A DNA stretch of 64,000 nucleotides, taken from the NCBI RefSeq assembly GCF_001612845.1, contig NZ_BDBF01000037.1, positions 24,119-88,118 on the forward strand, given 5' to 3'. Made by a program: the position numbers and the translations under genes. This document shows positions 23,891-32,302 of this stretch, piece after piece. This DNA is from Nocardia elegans NBRC 108235. Lineage in GTDB: Bacteria; Actinomycetota; Actinomycetes; Mycobacteriales; Mycobacteriaceae. Position 1 is the first letter of the stretch, and the number at the start of each line of letters is the position of its first letter. The notes under the pieces are model-generated. The model was not told where the DNA came from, did no database searches, and worked only from the letters and a program-made list of their open reading frames with translations.

Positions 23891-24663
23891 CAGCGGGCCT
23901 TTCGGTGCCCGGTTGGGGCGGGGTGGCGACGTCGCTGGCACTGGTGGCGGTGGCTGCCGCCATCGGCTACCGCCAGCAGTTGCACCTGACCCGCGAACTG
24001 CTCGTCGCCGCCGCTCGCGCCGCTGTCCAGTTGGTCGCGGTCGGCGCGCTCTTGCTGGTCCTGTTCCGGCACACCGGGTTGCCCGGCGCTCTCGGCTGGG
24101 TCCTGGTCATGGTCGTCATCGCGGGGCAGGTCGCCGCACGGCGCGGTGCCGGTCTGCCGCACGCGGCCCGCGCGGCCACCATCGGCGTGGCCACCGGATC
24201 CGGCATCACTCTCGGCGCGTTGCTCGCACTCGGGATCATCTCCACCCAAGCCCGCGTCGTGGTCCCGGTCGGTGGCATGATCGTCTCCGCCGCCATGCAG
24301 GCCACCGGCATCGCCCTGCGCCGTCTGCGCGAAGACGCCCAGGATGCCCGCCCGGCCATCGAAGCCCGGCTGTGCCTGGGCCTTTCGGCCAGAGAGGCGT
24401 TCGCACCGCATCGTCGCTCGGCCTTGCGCACCGCGCTGATCCCCGCGATCGACTCCACCAAAGTGGTCGGCCTGATCAGCCTGCCCGGCGCCATGACCGG
24501 GCTCATCCTCGCCGGCGTCGACCCCCTCACCGCGATCCGCTACCAGATCGTCGTCATGTACATGCTGCTCGCCGCCACCGCCTTGGGCGCCCTCACTACT
24601 GCCCGCATCGCGCAACAATCACTGTTCGATGAGGCTCAACGGCTACGTCCCCTCCCCGATTAG
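23887..24663 (+). CDS. fetB: UPF0014 permease (FetB-like)
   Basis: A 258-aa integral membrane protein with about seven spans. The family signature TLGALLALGIISTQARVVVP with VGGMIVSAAMQATGIALRRL, and later ALIPAIDSTKVVGLISLPGA with MTGLILAGVDP, is that of FetB/YbbM (UPF0014), the permease partner of FetA. The 4-bp overlap with fetA shows coupling. Metal and direction of transport are inferred from family. Confidence 0.9.
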   Translation: MTAGLSVPGWGGVATSLALVAVAAAIGYRQQLHLTRELLVAAARAAVQLVAVGALLLVLFRHTGLPGALGWVLVMVVIAGQVAARRGAGLPHAARAATIGVATGSGITLGALLALGIISTQARVVVPVGGMIVSAAMQATGIALRRLREDAQDARPAIEARLCLGLSAREAFAPHRRSALRTALIPAIDSTKVVGLISLPGAMTGLILAGVDPLTAIRYQIVVMYMLLAATALGALTTARIAQQSLFDEAQRLRPLPD

Positions 24664-24672
24664 GGCGCAGAC

Positions 24673-24831
24673 ATGTTGCTCGGAGCCGGCGCACTGCGCG
24701 CCGCTTCCTGCGATCTGCTGCGCCTGTCGCCGGGTGCGGCCGTCGTCGACGTGGGGTGCGGTACCGGTCGCGCCGTGGCGGAACCGTCGCGGCGCGGGAG
24801 GCGCGCAGTCGGGGGCGACCTCAGTGCGTAG
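24673..24831 (+). pseudogene. Class I SAM methyltransferase remnant with in-frame stop
   Basis: The frame starts MLLGAGALRAASCDLLRLSP and contains motif I, VVDVGCGTGRAVAE. It continues RRAVGGDLSA and ends at TAG (24829-24831), directly before ATG. In intact enzymes this point usually reads 'vGvDlS..M', so the TAG interrupts the domain just after the SAM site. The following 120 bp hold no clear methyltransferase homology. It lies 9 bp after fetB, so it was probably once co-transcribed. Confidence 0.65.
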
Positions 24832-24943
24832 ATGGTCGTTGCGCGCGAGATCGCTTGCCTGGCAACGATTTTCGGGGTTCCCGGGGACGTGCTGAGATTG
24901 CGTGCGCTGATCGGTACCGGGCCTTGCGGCGCCAGCTCGTGGC

Positions 24944-24960
24944 TATACCCCCGGGGTGTA
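24944..24960. promoter_or_regulatory. CsoR/RicR-type copper operator
   Basis: TATACCCCCGGGGTGTA is a palindrome built on TACCCC/GGGGTA, the arrangement bound by copper-sensing CsoR-family repressors (RicR in mycobacteria). It lies 37 bp before the GTG of the DUF6153-like gene that leads into the multicopper oxidase. It overlaps where a promoter would be. Confidence 0.7.
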
Positions 24961-24997
24961 GTTGGGGTGCCGGAGTGGTCGGACATATGATGGCCCG

Positions 24998-25408
24998 GTG
25001 AATGCAGCGCACGCGCGGCGTCGAGTTACCTGGCTTGTCCGGGTGCTGGGTTTGTTCGTGCTGCTGTGCGGTTTCGCGGCGATGCATGCCGGAGTGACCG
25101 CTGCCGGAACTGGCGGCCTCGATCGCGTCGACCGTTCCATGTCGGTGGAGTCGGTCACGCCCGGAGCGCATACCGGCCCGCACCACGCCCGTCAAGGCGG
25201 TGCGCCTCATCGGCATCCGGCTACTCACGCGTGTGTGTTCGTGCTGAGCGATGCTGTGGCTGTCGGTGGACTGGTGCTGTTTTCCTGGCTGGCCGTGACC
25301 GGCTGGTCGACGAACGCGACCGTGACAGGGGGGCGGCGCATCCGCCGGCGTCATCCGCCGCCGTGGCCGACACCCAACCTGGCAGAACTGTCGATCCTGC
25401 GGGTCTGA
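24998..25408 (+). CDS. DUF6153-like small membrane protein
   Basis: 136 aa. A first hydrophobic segment (LVRVLGLFVLLCGFAAMHAG) and a second (VFVLSDAVAVGGLVLFSWLA) flank a His-rich stretch (GPHHARQGGAPHRHPATHAC). This layout resembles actinobacterial DUF6153 proteins that occur beside copper genes. The histidines and a Cys could bind metal. The GTG start is 37 bp after the CsoR-type operator, and the multicopper oxidase starts 92 bp after the stop. Confidence 0.6.
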   Translation: MNAAHARRRVTWLVRVLGLFVLLCGFAAMHAGVTAAGTGGLDRVDRSMSVESVTPGAHTGPHHARQGGAPHRHPATHACVFVLSDAVAVGGLVLFSWLAVTGWSTNATVTGGRRIRRRHPPPWPTPNLAELSILRV

Positions 25409-25500
25409 CAGGTCGCAGTCGTGCCCGAACCCGCGAGGGGCCGGGCCGCCGACTGCGTCGACCCGTGTCATCGACGGTTCCCACTCTTCCAGGAGCGCGC

Positions 25501-27051
25501 ATGTCGCCCACCCACTCTTCGTCTTCGGCACCGCTCAGCAGGCGCCGCTTTCTCGCACTCACCGCGGGCACCACGGCGGCGGCGCTGGCAGCAGCCTGCT
25601 CGAACAATCCCGAACCCCGCCGTGATCTCGTCCTACCCGATTCGGCCGAGGTGAAGGCCGCCGAGGCCGCGCGCCGTACCCCGAACGCCCCGGTCCGGCA
25701 GGTGAACCTGCGCGCCCAACCCACCACCGTCGATCTCGGCGGGGTTCAGGTCGATACCTGGACCTACGGTGGCCGGCTGCCCGGCCAGGAGATCCGCGTG
25801 GCTCGCGGCGAGGTCCTGCGCGCCGAGGTCACCAACACGTTGCCCGCGCCGACCACGATCCATTGGCACGGCATCGCGCTGCGCAACGATATGGACGGCA
25901 GCCCCGACATCACTCAGCCCGCGATCGCCCCCGGCAGCGGTTTTCGCTACGAGTTCACCACCCCCGATTCCGGGACGTACTGGTTCCATCCGCACGTCGG
26001 ATTGCAACTCGACCGCGGGCTGTACGCGCCGCTGATCGTCGAAGACCCCGCCGACGGCCGCGACTACGACACCGAGGCCGTCATCGTCCTCGACGACTGG
26101 CTCGACGGTATCGGTGGCCGCACACCCGACAAACAACTGCGGCAGTTGCAGGCCGGCGGCATGAGCGGCATGGGTGGCATGAATATGGGCGGGATGAGCG
26201 GGATGAACATGGGCGGCATGTCGATGCCCACCGACCCGAACAATCCGCTCGGCAGCGACGCCGGCGACGTCAAGGACTACCCCTACTTCCTCGTCAACGG
26301 CCGCACCGGCACCGACCCGGTCACCCTTCCCGGCAAACCCGGTCAGCGGATGCGGTTGCGAATCATCAATGCCGGCGCCGATACCGCCTTCCGCGTGGCT
26401 GTCGGAGGCCACCGGTTACGGGTCACCCACACCGACGGCTACCCCGTCGTGGCGACCAGCACCGACAGTCTGCTCATCAGCATGGGCGAACGTTACGATG
26501 CGATCGTCGATCTCGCCGACGGCGTCTTTCCTCTCGTCGCCGCCGCCGAAGGTAAAGCGGGGCAGGGGTTCGCGCTCATCCGCACCGGCGGCGGCGCCGC
26601 ACCCGCATCGGATGTGCGTCCGGCCGAGCTCGCCGCTGCTCCACTGACCGCGGACCGGCTCACCGCCACCGACAGCGCCCGGCTACCGCAGAAGAATCCC
26701 GACCACACTCTCGACGTCGCCCTCGGCGCCGACAATCGCGGATACATCTGGACCCTCAACGGCCGAACCTATGACCACCGCGCACCCCTCGACGTGACCG
26801 CCGGTCAGCGGATCCGGCTGCGATTCACCAATCGGACCACGATGTTTCATCCGATGCATTTACACGGCCACACATTCCAACTCCGTACCGCGGCGGGAAA
26901 CGGGCCACGCAAGGACACCGTCATCGTCGGCGCCATGCAAACGATCGAAGCCGATCTCGACACCACCAATCCTGGCCAATGGATGCTGCACTGCCACAAC
27001 GCCTACCACCAGGAAGCCGGAATGATGACTGTCATGTCCTATCTGCGCTGA
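25501..27051 (+). CDS. Multicopper oxidase (CueO-type, Tat-exported)
   Basis: A 516-aa periplasm/cell-wall-side oxidase, probably oxidising Cu(I) or phenols. A twin-arginine signal SRRRFLALTAG and a following Cys (LAAACSNN) suggest Tat export with lipid anchoring. Copper ligands are HWHG, WFHPHVG and HPMHLHGHTF, plus the C-terminal HCHNAYHQEAGM with the type 1 Cys-His pair. A Met-rich insert, GMSGMGGMNMGGMSGMNMGG (about residues 220-240), is the feature CueO uses to bind Cu(I). It lies downstream of the CsoR-type operator and the DUF6153-like gene. Confidence 0.93.
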   Translation: MSPTHSSSSAPLSRRRFLALTAGTTAAALAAACSNNPEPRRDLVLPDSAEVKAAEAARRTPNAPVRQVNLRAQPTTVDLGGVQVDTWTYGGRLPGQEIRVARGEVLRAEVTNTLPAPTTIHWHGIALRNDMDGSPDITQPAIAPGSGFRYEFTTPDSGTYWFHPHVGLQLDRGLYAPLIVEDPADGRDYDTEAVIVLDDWLDGIGGRTPDKQLRQLQAGGMSGMGGMNMGGMSGMNMGGMSMPTDPNNPLGSDAGDVKDYPYFLVNGRTGTDPVTLPGKPGQRMRLRIINAGADTAFRVAVGGHRLRVTHTDGYPVVATSTDSLLISMGERYDAIVDLADGVFPLVAAAEGKAGQGFALIRTGGGAAPASDVRPAELAAAPLTADRLTATDSARLPQKNPDHTLDVALGADNRGYIWTLNGRTYDHRAPLDVTAGQRIRLRFTNRTTMFHPMHLHGHTFQLRTAAGNGPRKDTVIVGAMQTIEADLDTTNPGQWMLHCHNAYHQEAGMMTVMSYLR

Positions 27052-27253
27052 CCGCCCGTGCCGGGCAATGGCTGTCCGTTCTGTGACGTTGTACCCGCTG
27101 TCGGGATTCCTCGTCCTCTGCTCCGTGCCTGCGTCGATGCTCGATCGTTGAGATGCGGCGAGCCTGCGCGAAGGAGTGCGTGCGCAGGTGCCGGCCGAGC
27201 AGTGTGCGCGTGGGGAGGTCGATGAGGACGACCACCCGGGAGAGGAGACGCCG

Positions 27254-29620
27254 ATGGTTGCCCAGGACTCCGCGACAGGCAGCTGGGCAGGTCGGGTTCG
27301 GCGGTGGGTCGAGCCGGCACTGCTGGTGGTGGTGGCTGTCGCACTGGTCGGTGGGCTGATCGCTTGGGCCGCAGGGTCTTCCGAGGTGGCGGACGGGTTC
27401 TGGATCGCGGCGACCGTGGTGGCGATCGTGCCGGCGGTGTGGTGGATGGTGGCCACCGTGGTGAAGGGACGCGCGGGGGTCGATCTGATCGCGGTGCTCT
27501 CGCTGGTCGGCACGCTCGTGGTGGGCGAGTATCTGGCGGGTGCGCTGATCGCGGTGATGCTGGCCACCGGCCGCACCCTGGATGCCGCCGCGGAACGGCG
27601 GGCCTCCCACGATTTGCGGGCGCTGCTCGAGCACGCACCACGGTCTGCGCGTCGCCGCGTCGGGGGTGAGGTCACCACGGTCGCGCTCGACGACATCGCC
27701 GTCGACGACGTCGTGGTCGTCGCGGCCGGCGAGGTGGTCCCGGTCGACGGGCGGATCATCGGTCCTGCCGCTGTACTCGACGAGTCGGTGCTCACCGGAG
27801 AGCCGTTGCAGGTCGAACGCGAGGTCGGGGAGCCGGTGCGCTCCGGGGTGGTCAACGCGGGCGCGACCTTCGAACTGCGTGCCACCGCCACTGCCGAGGC
27901 CAGTACCTACGCCGGGATCGTGCGACTGGCCCAGGAAGCCGGTGCGGAGAACGCGCCGGTCGTTCGGCTGGCCGACCGATATGCGGCGTGGTTCCTTCCT
28001 CTGACGCTGCTCGTGGCGGCGGGCGCCTGGGTGTTCAGTGGCTCGCTGGTTCGGGCGGTGGCGGTGCTGGTGGTGGCGACGCCGTGTCCGTTGCTGTTGG
28101 CCGCGCCGGTGGCGATCGTGTCGGGGTTGTCGCGTGCCTCGCGGCAAGGGGTGATCATCCGCAGCGGCGGTGCGTTGGAAAACCTCGGGCACGCAACAAC
28201 TTTGGTGATGGACAAGACCGGCACTCTCACTGCGGGCAGGCCGGTGGTCACGGCGGTGGTCGCGGCCCCGGGCGCCGACTCCGCCGAGGCGATGCGGCTC
28301 GCCGCCTCCCTCGACCAACTGTCACCGCATGTGCTGGCCGAAGCGATCGTCACCGAGGCGCTGGCCCGTAATCTGGTGCTGTCGTTGCCCTCGAATGCCA
28401 CCGAGCAGGCCGGGCGCGGAGTGCGCGGTGTCGTCGACGGTCACCGCATCGAGGTCGGGAAACTACCCGATACCGCCACTACCGCCGACTGGGCGCGCGC
28501 GGTGGTCAACCAGGCGAGTCTGGACTCGGCGGCGATCGCGTGGCTCACCGTCGACGACCGGCTCACCGCCGCGATACTGCTGCGCGACCCACTGCGCCGC
28601 CACGCGCCGCGCACGGTGCGACGCCTGCGGCAGGCCGGGTTGAACCGGCTGGTGATGCTGACCGGTGACCGGCCCGAGCCCGCCCGTGAGGTGGGCACCG
28701 TCCTGGGACTCGACGAGGTCTACGCCGGTCAGAGCCCCGCCGACAAAGTGCATGCGGTACAACGTGAACGCGAGGCCGCGCCCACGGTGATGGTCGGCGA
28801 TGGGGTCAACGACGCCCCGGCGCTGGCCGCGGCCACCGTCGGAGTCGCCATGGGAGCGCGCGGCTCGACCGCCTCGTCGGAAGCCGCCGATATCGTGCTG
28901 GCCACCGACCGCCTCGACCGGCTCGCCGACGCGATGGACACCGCGCGCTGGTCACGCCGCATCGCGGTGCAAAGCGCTGTGGCCGGCATGGGCATGTCGC
29001 TGGTGGCCATGGTCATCGCGGCGCTGGGGTGGCTCCCGCCGGCGGCCGGCGCGCTGCTTCAGGAAGCCATCGACGTCGCGGTGATCGTCAACGCGCTGCG
29101 CGCGCTTCGCGGTAGTCCCGCCGCCCGCGCCCAGCTGCCTGCCGACACCGGCCGGCTGCTGCATCGCTTCGCGGGTGAGCACGACGAACTGCGCGACACG
29201 CTCAGCCTGCTGCGCACCTCCGCCGACCGGCTCGCCCAGCACTCCGATCCCACGGCGCTGTCCGCGGTCGAGGAGGCATACACATTCCTGGTCGACCGGC
29301 TGCTACCGCACGAAACCGCCGAGGAGACCCAGCTGTATCCGAAGCTGGCCGGGCCGCTGGGCAGCAGCGAAGCCACGGCAACGATGAGCCGCACCCACGC
29401 CGAGATCCAGCGACTGACCACGCGCATCGGCACTCATCTACAACTGGCCCGCTCCACCGGTCACATCGCCGCGGACCAGGTCGACGATCTGCTCGCCTGC
29501 CTCTACGGCCTGCACGCTCTGCTGCATCTGCACTTCCTGCAGGAAGAGGAAAACTACTTCACCCTCACCGACGATGAACCGGACACTCCGCACGCCGTAG
29601 CGCCCTCACTACAACAGTGA
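27254..29620 (+). CDS. P1B-5-type metal ATPase with C-terminal hemerythrin domain
   Basis: A 788-aa pump. The A-domain TGEP-type loop (VLTGEPLQVE) is near 180, and the membrane metal motif is TPCPLLLAAP near 276. The phosphorylation loop is DKTGTLT near 320, and the hinge is VGDGVNDAPALAAA near 513. No N-terminal metal-binding domain is present. Residues about 630-780 form a hemerythrin domain: HRFAGEHDELR, LLPHETAEETQLYP, SRTHAEIQRLT and HALLHLHFLQEEENYF give the His/Glu diiron set. The TPC motif plus a hemerythrin tail is the P1B-5 layout seen in rhizobial Nia (Ni/Fe). The ATG at 27254 has GAGAGGAGACGCCG upstream. Confidence 0.85.
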   Translation: MVAQDSATGSWAGRVRRWVEPALLVVVAVALVGGLIAWAAGSSEVADGFWIAATVVAIVPAVWWMVATVVKGRAGVDLIAVLSLVGTLVVGEYLAGALIAVMLATGRTLDAAAERRASHDLRALLEHAPRSARRRVGGEVTTVALDDIAVDDVVVVAAGEVVPVDGRIIGPAAVLDESVLTGEPLQVEREVGEPVRSGVVNAGATFELRATATAEASTYAGIVRLAQEAGAENAPVVRLADRYAAWFLPLTLLVAAGAWVFSGSLVRAVAVLVVATPCPLLLAAPVAIVSGLSRASRQGVIIRSGGALENLGHATTLVMDKTGTLTAGRPVVTAVVAAPGADSAEAMRLAASLDQLSPHVLAEAIVTEALARNLVLSLPSNATEQAGRGVRGVVDGHRIEVGKLPDTATTADWARAVVNQASLDSAAIAWLTVDDRLTAAILLRDPLRRHAPRTVRRLRQAGLNRLVMLTGDRPEPAREVGTVLGLDEVYAGQSPADKVHAVQREREAAPTVMVGDGVNDAPALAAATVGVAMGARGSTASSEAADIVLATDRLDRLADAMDTARWSRRIAVQSAVAGMGMSLVAMVIAALGWLPPAAGALLQEAIDVAVIVNALRALRGSPAARAQLPADTGRLLHRFAGEHDELRDTLSLLRTSADRLAQHSDPTALSAVEEAYTFLVDRLLPHETAEETQLYPKLAGPLGSSEATATMSRTHAEIQRLTTRIGTHLQLARSTGHIAADQVDDLLACLYGLHALLHLHFLQEEENYFTLTDDEPDTPHAVAPSLQQ

Positions 29621-29655
29621 TCGTCCGGCGCCTCGAGAGCCCTCGGATCGGTTTA

Positions 29656-29669
29656 CGCTACAGGTAGCG
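29656..29669. promoter_or_regulatory. Palindrome upstream of the histidine kinase
   Basis: CGCTAC-AG-GTAGCG is a perfect 6-bp inverted repeat in the 120-bp gap between the metal ATPase and the kinase, about 73 bp before the kinase start. It may be an operator or part of a promoter. It does not match the DosR-type boxes seen nearby. Confidence 0.4.
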
Positions 29670-29741
29670 CACCGGTATGGAACATAGGCGTTTCGACTGT
29701 GGACGCAGGGGCACGTGGGTGTCTGCGAGGAGGTGGCCGCC

Positions 29742-31490
29742 ATGGGCGGCGGGCCGTCTGACTACAACGGCAGCGAGCACGCGGTCGTGGGCAGTGTCGC
29801 GGCGCGTGACGCGCTGTCGCAGCTGCAACTGCACACGGTTCTGTCCGAGCTGCGCGACCGGGTCGAGGACGTCATCAGTGCCCGCGACCAGACCGACAGC
29901 CTGGTCGAGGCCATGCTGGCCGTGACCGCCGACCTGAATCTCGACGACACCCTGCATGCGATCGTGCACGCCGCCAAGGGGCTGGTCGGCGCCCGCTATG
30001 GCGCGGTCGGTGTGCTGGGCGCCGACGGCACACTGGCCCGATTCGTGCACGAAGGCATAGACGCCGAGACCGTCGCCCGGATCGGGCACCTGCCACGCGG
30101 GCGCGGAGTGCTGGGAGTCACGCTCACCGACCCGAAAGCGCTGCGTCTCGACGATCTCGCCCGGCATCCGGAATCGGTGGGATTTCCCGAGCATCATCCA
30201 CCGATGCACAGCTTCCTCGGTGTGCCGCTACGCATCCGCGGCGAGAATTTCGGCAGCCTCTACCTGGCCGAGAAGACCAACGGCCAGCCGTTCACCGCTG
30301 ACGACGAGGTCTTCCTCAGCGCTCTCGCGTCCGCCGCCGGCATCGCCGTCGACAATGCGCGGCTGTTCGGATCCGCGCAGCTTCGCCATCGGTGGATCGC
30401 CGCGACCTCGGAGTTGACCACCGAATTCCTCGCCGCCGCCGATCCCGACACCGTGCTGGGACACGTTGTGGACCGAGCGCGGGAATTGACCGGCTCCGAC
30501 CGGGCCTGGATCGCTATCAGCGTCGACCCCGATGTTCCCGCCGACGAAGTCACCGAACTGCTCATCACACACTGGGCCGGACCGAACACTCGACTCGACC
30601 GGCGAATCCCGGTCACCGACGGCATCTGCGAAGTCTTCCGCGACGGCAAAACGATGAGCAATCCCCGCATCGACCGCAGCGACAGTGCGTTGTTCGGAGA
30701 CGGACCGGTCCTGCTGCTGCCCCTGCAGACCAGGACCACCGCACTCGGTGTGCTGGTCTGCGCCCGCTCCGCAGAGCAGCCGTCCTATCCCGTCGAGGTC
30801 GCCGAGCTGTGTCAAGGGTTCACCGGGCAGGCGGCGTTGGCGTTGGATGCGGCTCGGATGCAGCAGCGCGTCCGGGAGCTCGACGTGTTCGCCGACCGCG
30901 ACCGCATCGCGCGCGACCTGCACGATCACGTCATCCAACGGGTATTCGCGATCGGACTTTCCCTCCAGGGCGCCGTCGGCTACAGCCACCGCCCCGACGT
31001 CCAGCAGCGCCTGTCCGACGCCGTCGACGAACTGCAGCAAGTCATCACCGACATCCGTGGCAGCATCTACGAACTCCACGCCGACACCGGCCCCACCCGG
31101 CTGCGCCAGCGCATCACCGACATCATCCGCGGTCACGCCCAGCCCGCCGGGCTGCACGTCACCACCGGATTCACCGGTCCGCTCGACGCGGTACAGCCCG
31201 AGCTGGCCGATCACGCCGAAGCCGTTGTCGCCGAAGCCGTCAGCAACACCGTCCGCCACGCCGACGCCGACACTCTCGCCCTCGATGTCACCGTCGACGA
31301 CGCACTCACCATCACGGTCGAGGACAACGGTATCGGCATTCCGGCCGATACCGACCTCACCGCCAGCGGTCTGGCCAACCTCGCCGACCGCGCCCGCGAC
31401 GCCGGCGGCAGTTTCGACTACGGGCCCGCCACCCGGCCAGGTCCCCGCGGGCGGGGCACCCGCATCATCTGGACCGCTCCGCTGCCCTGA
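29742..31490 (+). CDS. GAF-domain sensor histidine kinase (DevS/DosT-like)
   Basis: 582 aa. GAF 1 (about 65-215) contains FPEHHPPMHSFLGVPLRIRG, close to the stretch of mycobacterial DevS holding the haem-binding His, so it may sense O2/NO/CO or redox. GAF 2 is about 220-370. A HisKA_3 dimerisation/phosphoacceptor helix reads DRDRIARDLHDHVIQRVFAI, and the ATPase ends with EAVSNTVRHADA (N box) and VEDNGIGI. The ATG at 29742 has GAGGAGGTGG upstream. No response regulator gene is adjacent, unlike devR-devS. Downstream genes resemble the DosR regulon. Confidence 0.88.
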   Translation: MGGGPSDYNGSEHAVVGSVAARDALSQLQLHTVLSELRDRVEDVISARDQTDSLVEAMLAVTADLNLDDTLHAIVHAAKGLVGARYGAVGVLGADGTLARFVHEGIDAETVARIGHLPRGRGVLGVTLTDPKALRLDDLARHPESVGFPEHHPPMHSFLGVPLRIRGENFGSLYLAEKTNGQPFTADDEVFLSALASAAGIAVDNARLFGSAQLRHRWIAATSELTTEFLAAADPDTVLGHVVDRARELTGSDRAWIAISVDPDVPADEVTELLITHWAGPNTRLDRRIPVTDGICEVFRDGKTMSNPRIDRSDSALFGDGPVLLLPLQTRTTALGVLVCARSAEQPSYPVEVAELCQGFTGQAALALDAARMQQRVRELDVFADRDRIARDLHDHVIQRVFAIGLSLQGAVGYSHRPDVQQRLSDAVDELQQVITDIRGSIYELHADTGPTRLRQRITDIIRGHAQPAGLHVTTGFTGPLDAVQPELADHAEAVVAEAVSNTVRHADADTLALDVTVDDALTITVEDNGIGIPADTDLTASGLANLADRARDAGGSFDYGPATRPGPRGRGTRIIWTAPLP

Positions 31491-31540
31491 ACCGGCCGGC
31501 CGCCGCGAGGGACGGTGCACGCCGACAGAGGGAGGTTCGT

Positions 31541-31560
31541 GGGACTTTCGGCACTTTCCC
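31541..31560. promoter_or_regulatory. DosR-box-like site 1
   Basis: GGGACTTTCGGCACTTTCCC. The left half GGGACTTT matches the mycobacterial DosR consensus (TTSGGGACTWWAGTCCCSAA), and the core GGACTTTCGGCACT recurs almost unchanged before the Hsp20 gene (35584-35601). It is about 310 bp from the CBS gene start. Confidence 0.5.
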
Positions 31561-31735
31561 GCCTGGTGCTCTCGATGGGATCCTGGTCGGTGCCGGGCAC
31601 GCTCGGTGTTTGCTCGAGACGGTGGCTCGGCCAGTAGATTCGGGCCGAGCCACTACGAGACGTGAAACGTCGGATTCTCGGTGGTGCATGATCGACGCAG
31701 GCCCGTCCTCGAACAGGCATAACCACATAACCGCA

Positions 31736-31768
31736 ATGCCCGTCGTGTCGTGACACCGGCGGGCATTG
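31736..31768 (+). terminator. Hairpin between kinase and CBS gene
   Basis: AATGCCCG and CGGGCATT (8 bp) enclose a second inverted repeat GTGTC-GT-GACAC. The nested stem is strong, but no T-tract follows. It could terminate readthrough from the kinase gene or shape the CBS-gene leader. Confidence 0.5.
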
Positions 31769-31796
31769 TCGTCGATCCCACCTCGGGTGCTCATCG

Positions 31797-31816
31797 GGAC
31801 TTTGTTCTCTTCCGGC
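31797..31816 (+). promoter_or_regulatory. DosR-box-like site 2
   Basis: GGGACTTTGTTCTCTTCCGG, preceded by ATC. The half site TCGGGACTTT matches the DosR consensus. It lies 55-74 bp before the CBS-domain gene start, the usual position for DosR activation. Confidence 0.5.
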
Positions 31817-31870
31817 CTTCCGTGCATCGGTGGAGGGTGGAGAACTGCCGATACTCGAAAGGAGAAAACG

Positions 31871-32290
31871 ATGACCACAGCCAAGCAGATCATGCACGAG
31901 GGTGCCGCGTGGGTGTCACGGACCGATACCGTCGAGCACGCTGCCCGGCTCATGCGCCGGCTCGACGTCGGAGTTCTACCGGTCAGCGATGAGAACGAGC
32001 GGCTGTGCGGAATCATCACCGATCGCGACATCGTGGTGAAATGCCTTGCGACCGGCGGTGATCCGGCGACGGCGACCTGCGCCTCCCTGTGTGAAGGCAC
32101 ACCACGCTGGGTGGACGCCGACGCCGATGTTCACGACGTTCTGCACGAACTGGAAGAGCGCCGGATCAAGCGCCTACCGGTTATCGAGAACAAGCGGCTG
32201 GTCGGCATGATCAGCGAGGCGGATATCGCACGCCACCTCAGCGACGACGAGATCGCGAAATTCGTCGAAGGCGTCTACGCGGGCACCTGA
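31871..32290 (+). CDS. CBS-domain protein (Hrp1-like)
   Basis: A 139-aa protein made of two CBS motifs: MTTAKQIMHEGAAWVSRTDT with VGVLPVSDENERLCGIITDR, and DADVHDVLHELEERRIKRLP with VIENKRLVGMISEADIARHL. Size and layout match mycobacterial Hrp1 (Rv2626c), one of the most strongly hypoxia-induced DosR-regulon proteins. CBS pairs usually bind adenosyl ligands. It is preceded by DosR-like boxes and followed after 12 bp by the NrdZ-like gene. Confidence 0.9.
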   Translation: MTTAKQIMHEGAAWVSRTDTVEHAARLMRRLDVGVLPVSDENERLCGIITDRDIVVKCLATGGDPATATCASLCEGTPRWVDADADVHDVLHELEERRIKRLPVIENKRLVGMISEADIARHLSDDEIAKFVEGVYAGT

Positions 32291-32302
32291 CAGCAGTGCA
32301 CC

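Larger units (their letters stand above)
31491..31870. other. Regulatory region upstream of the CBS/NrdZ operon
   Basis: No gene was seen in these 380 bp. It holds two DosR-box-like sequences (31541-31560 and 31797-31816), a strong hairpin (31736-31768), and the CBS gene's Shine-Dalgarno (AAAGGAGAAAACG, ending 31870). Confidence 0.6.

Noticed and set aside
31491..31870. Possible small protein genes between kinase and CBS gene
   Set aside because: Candidate frames are very short and lack ribosome binding sites; the region is better explained as regulatory DNA.
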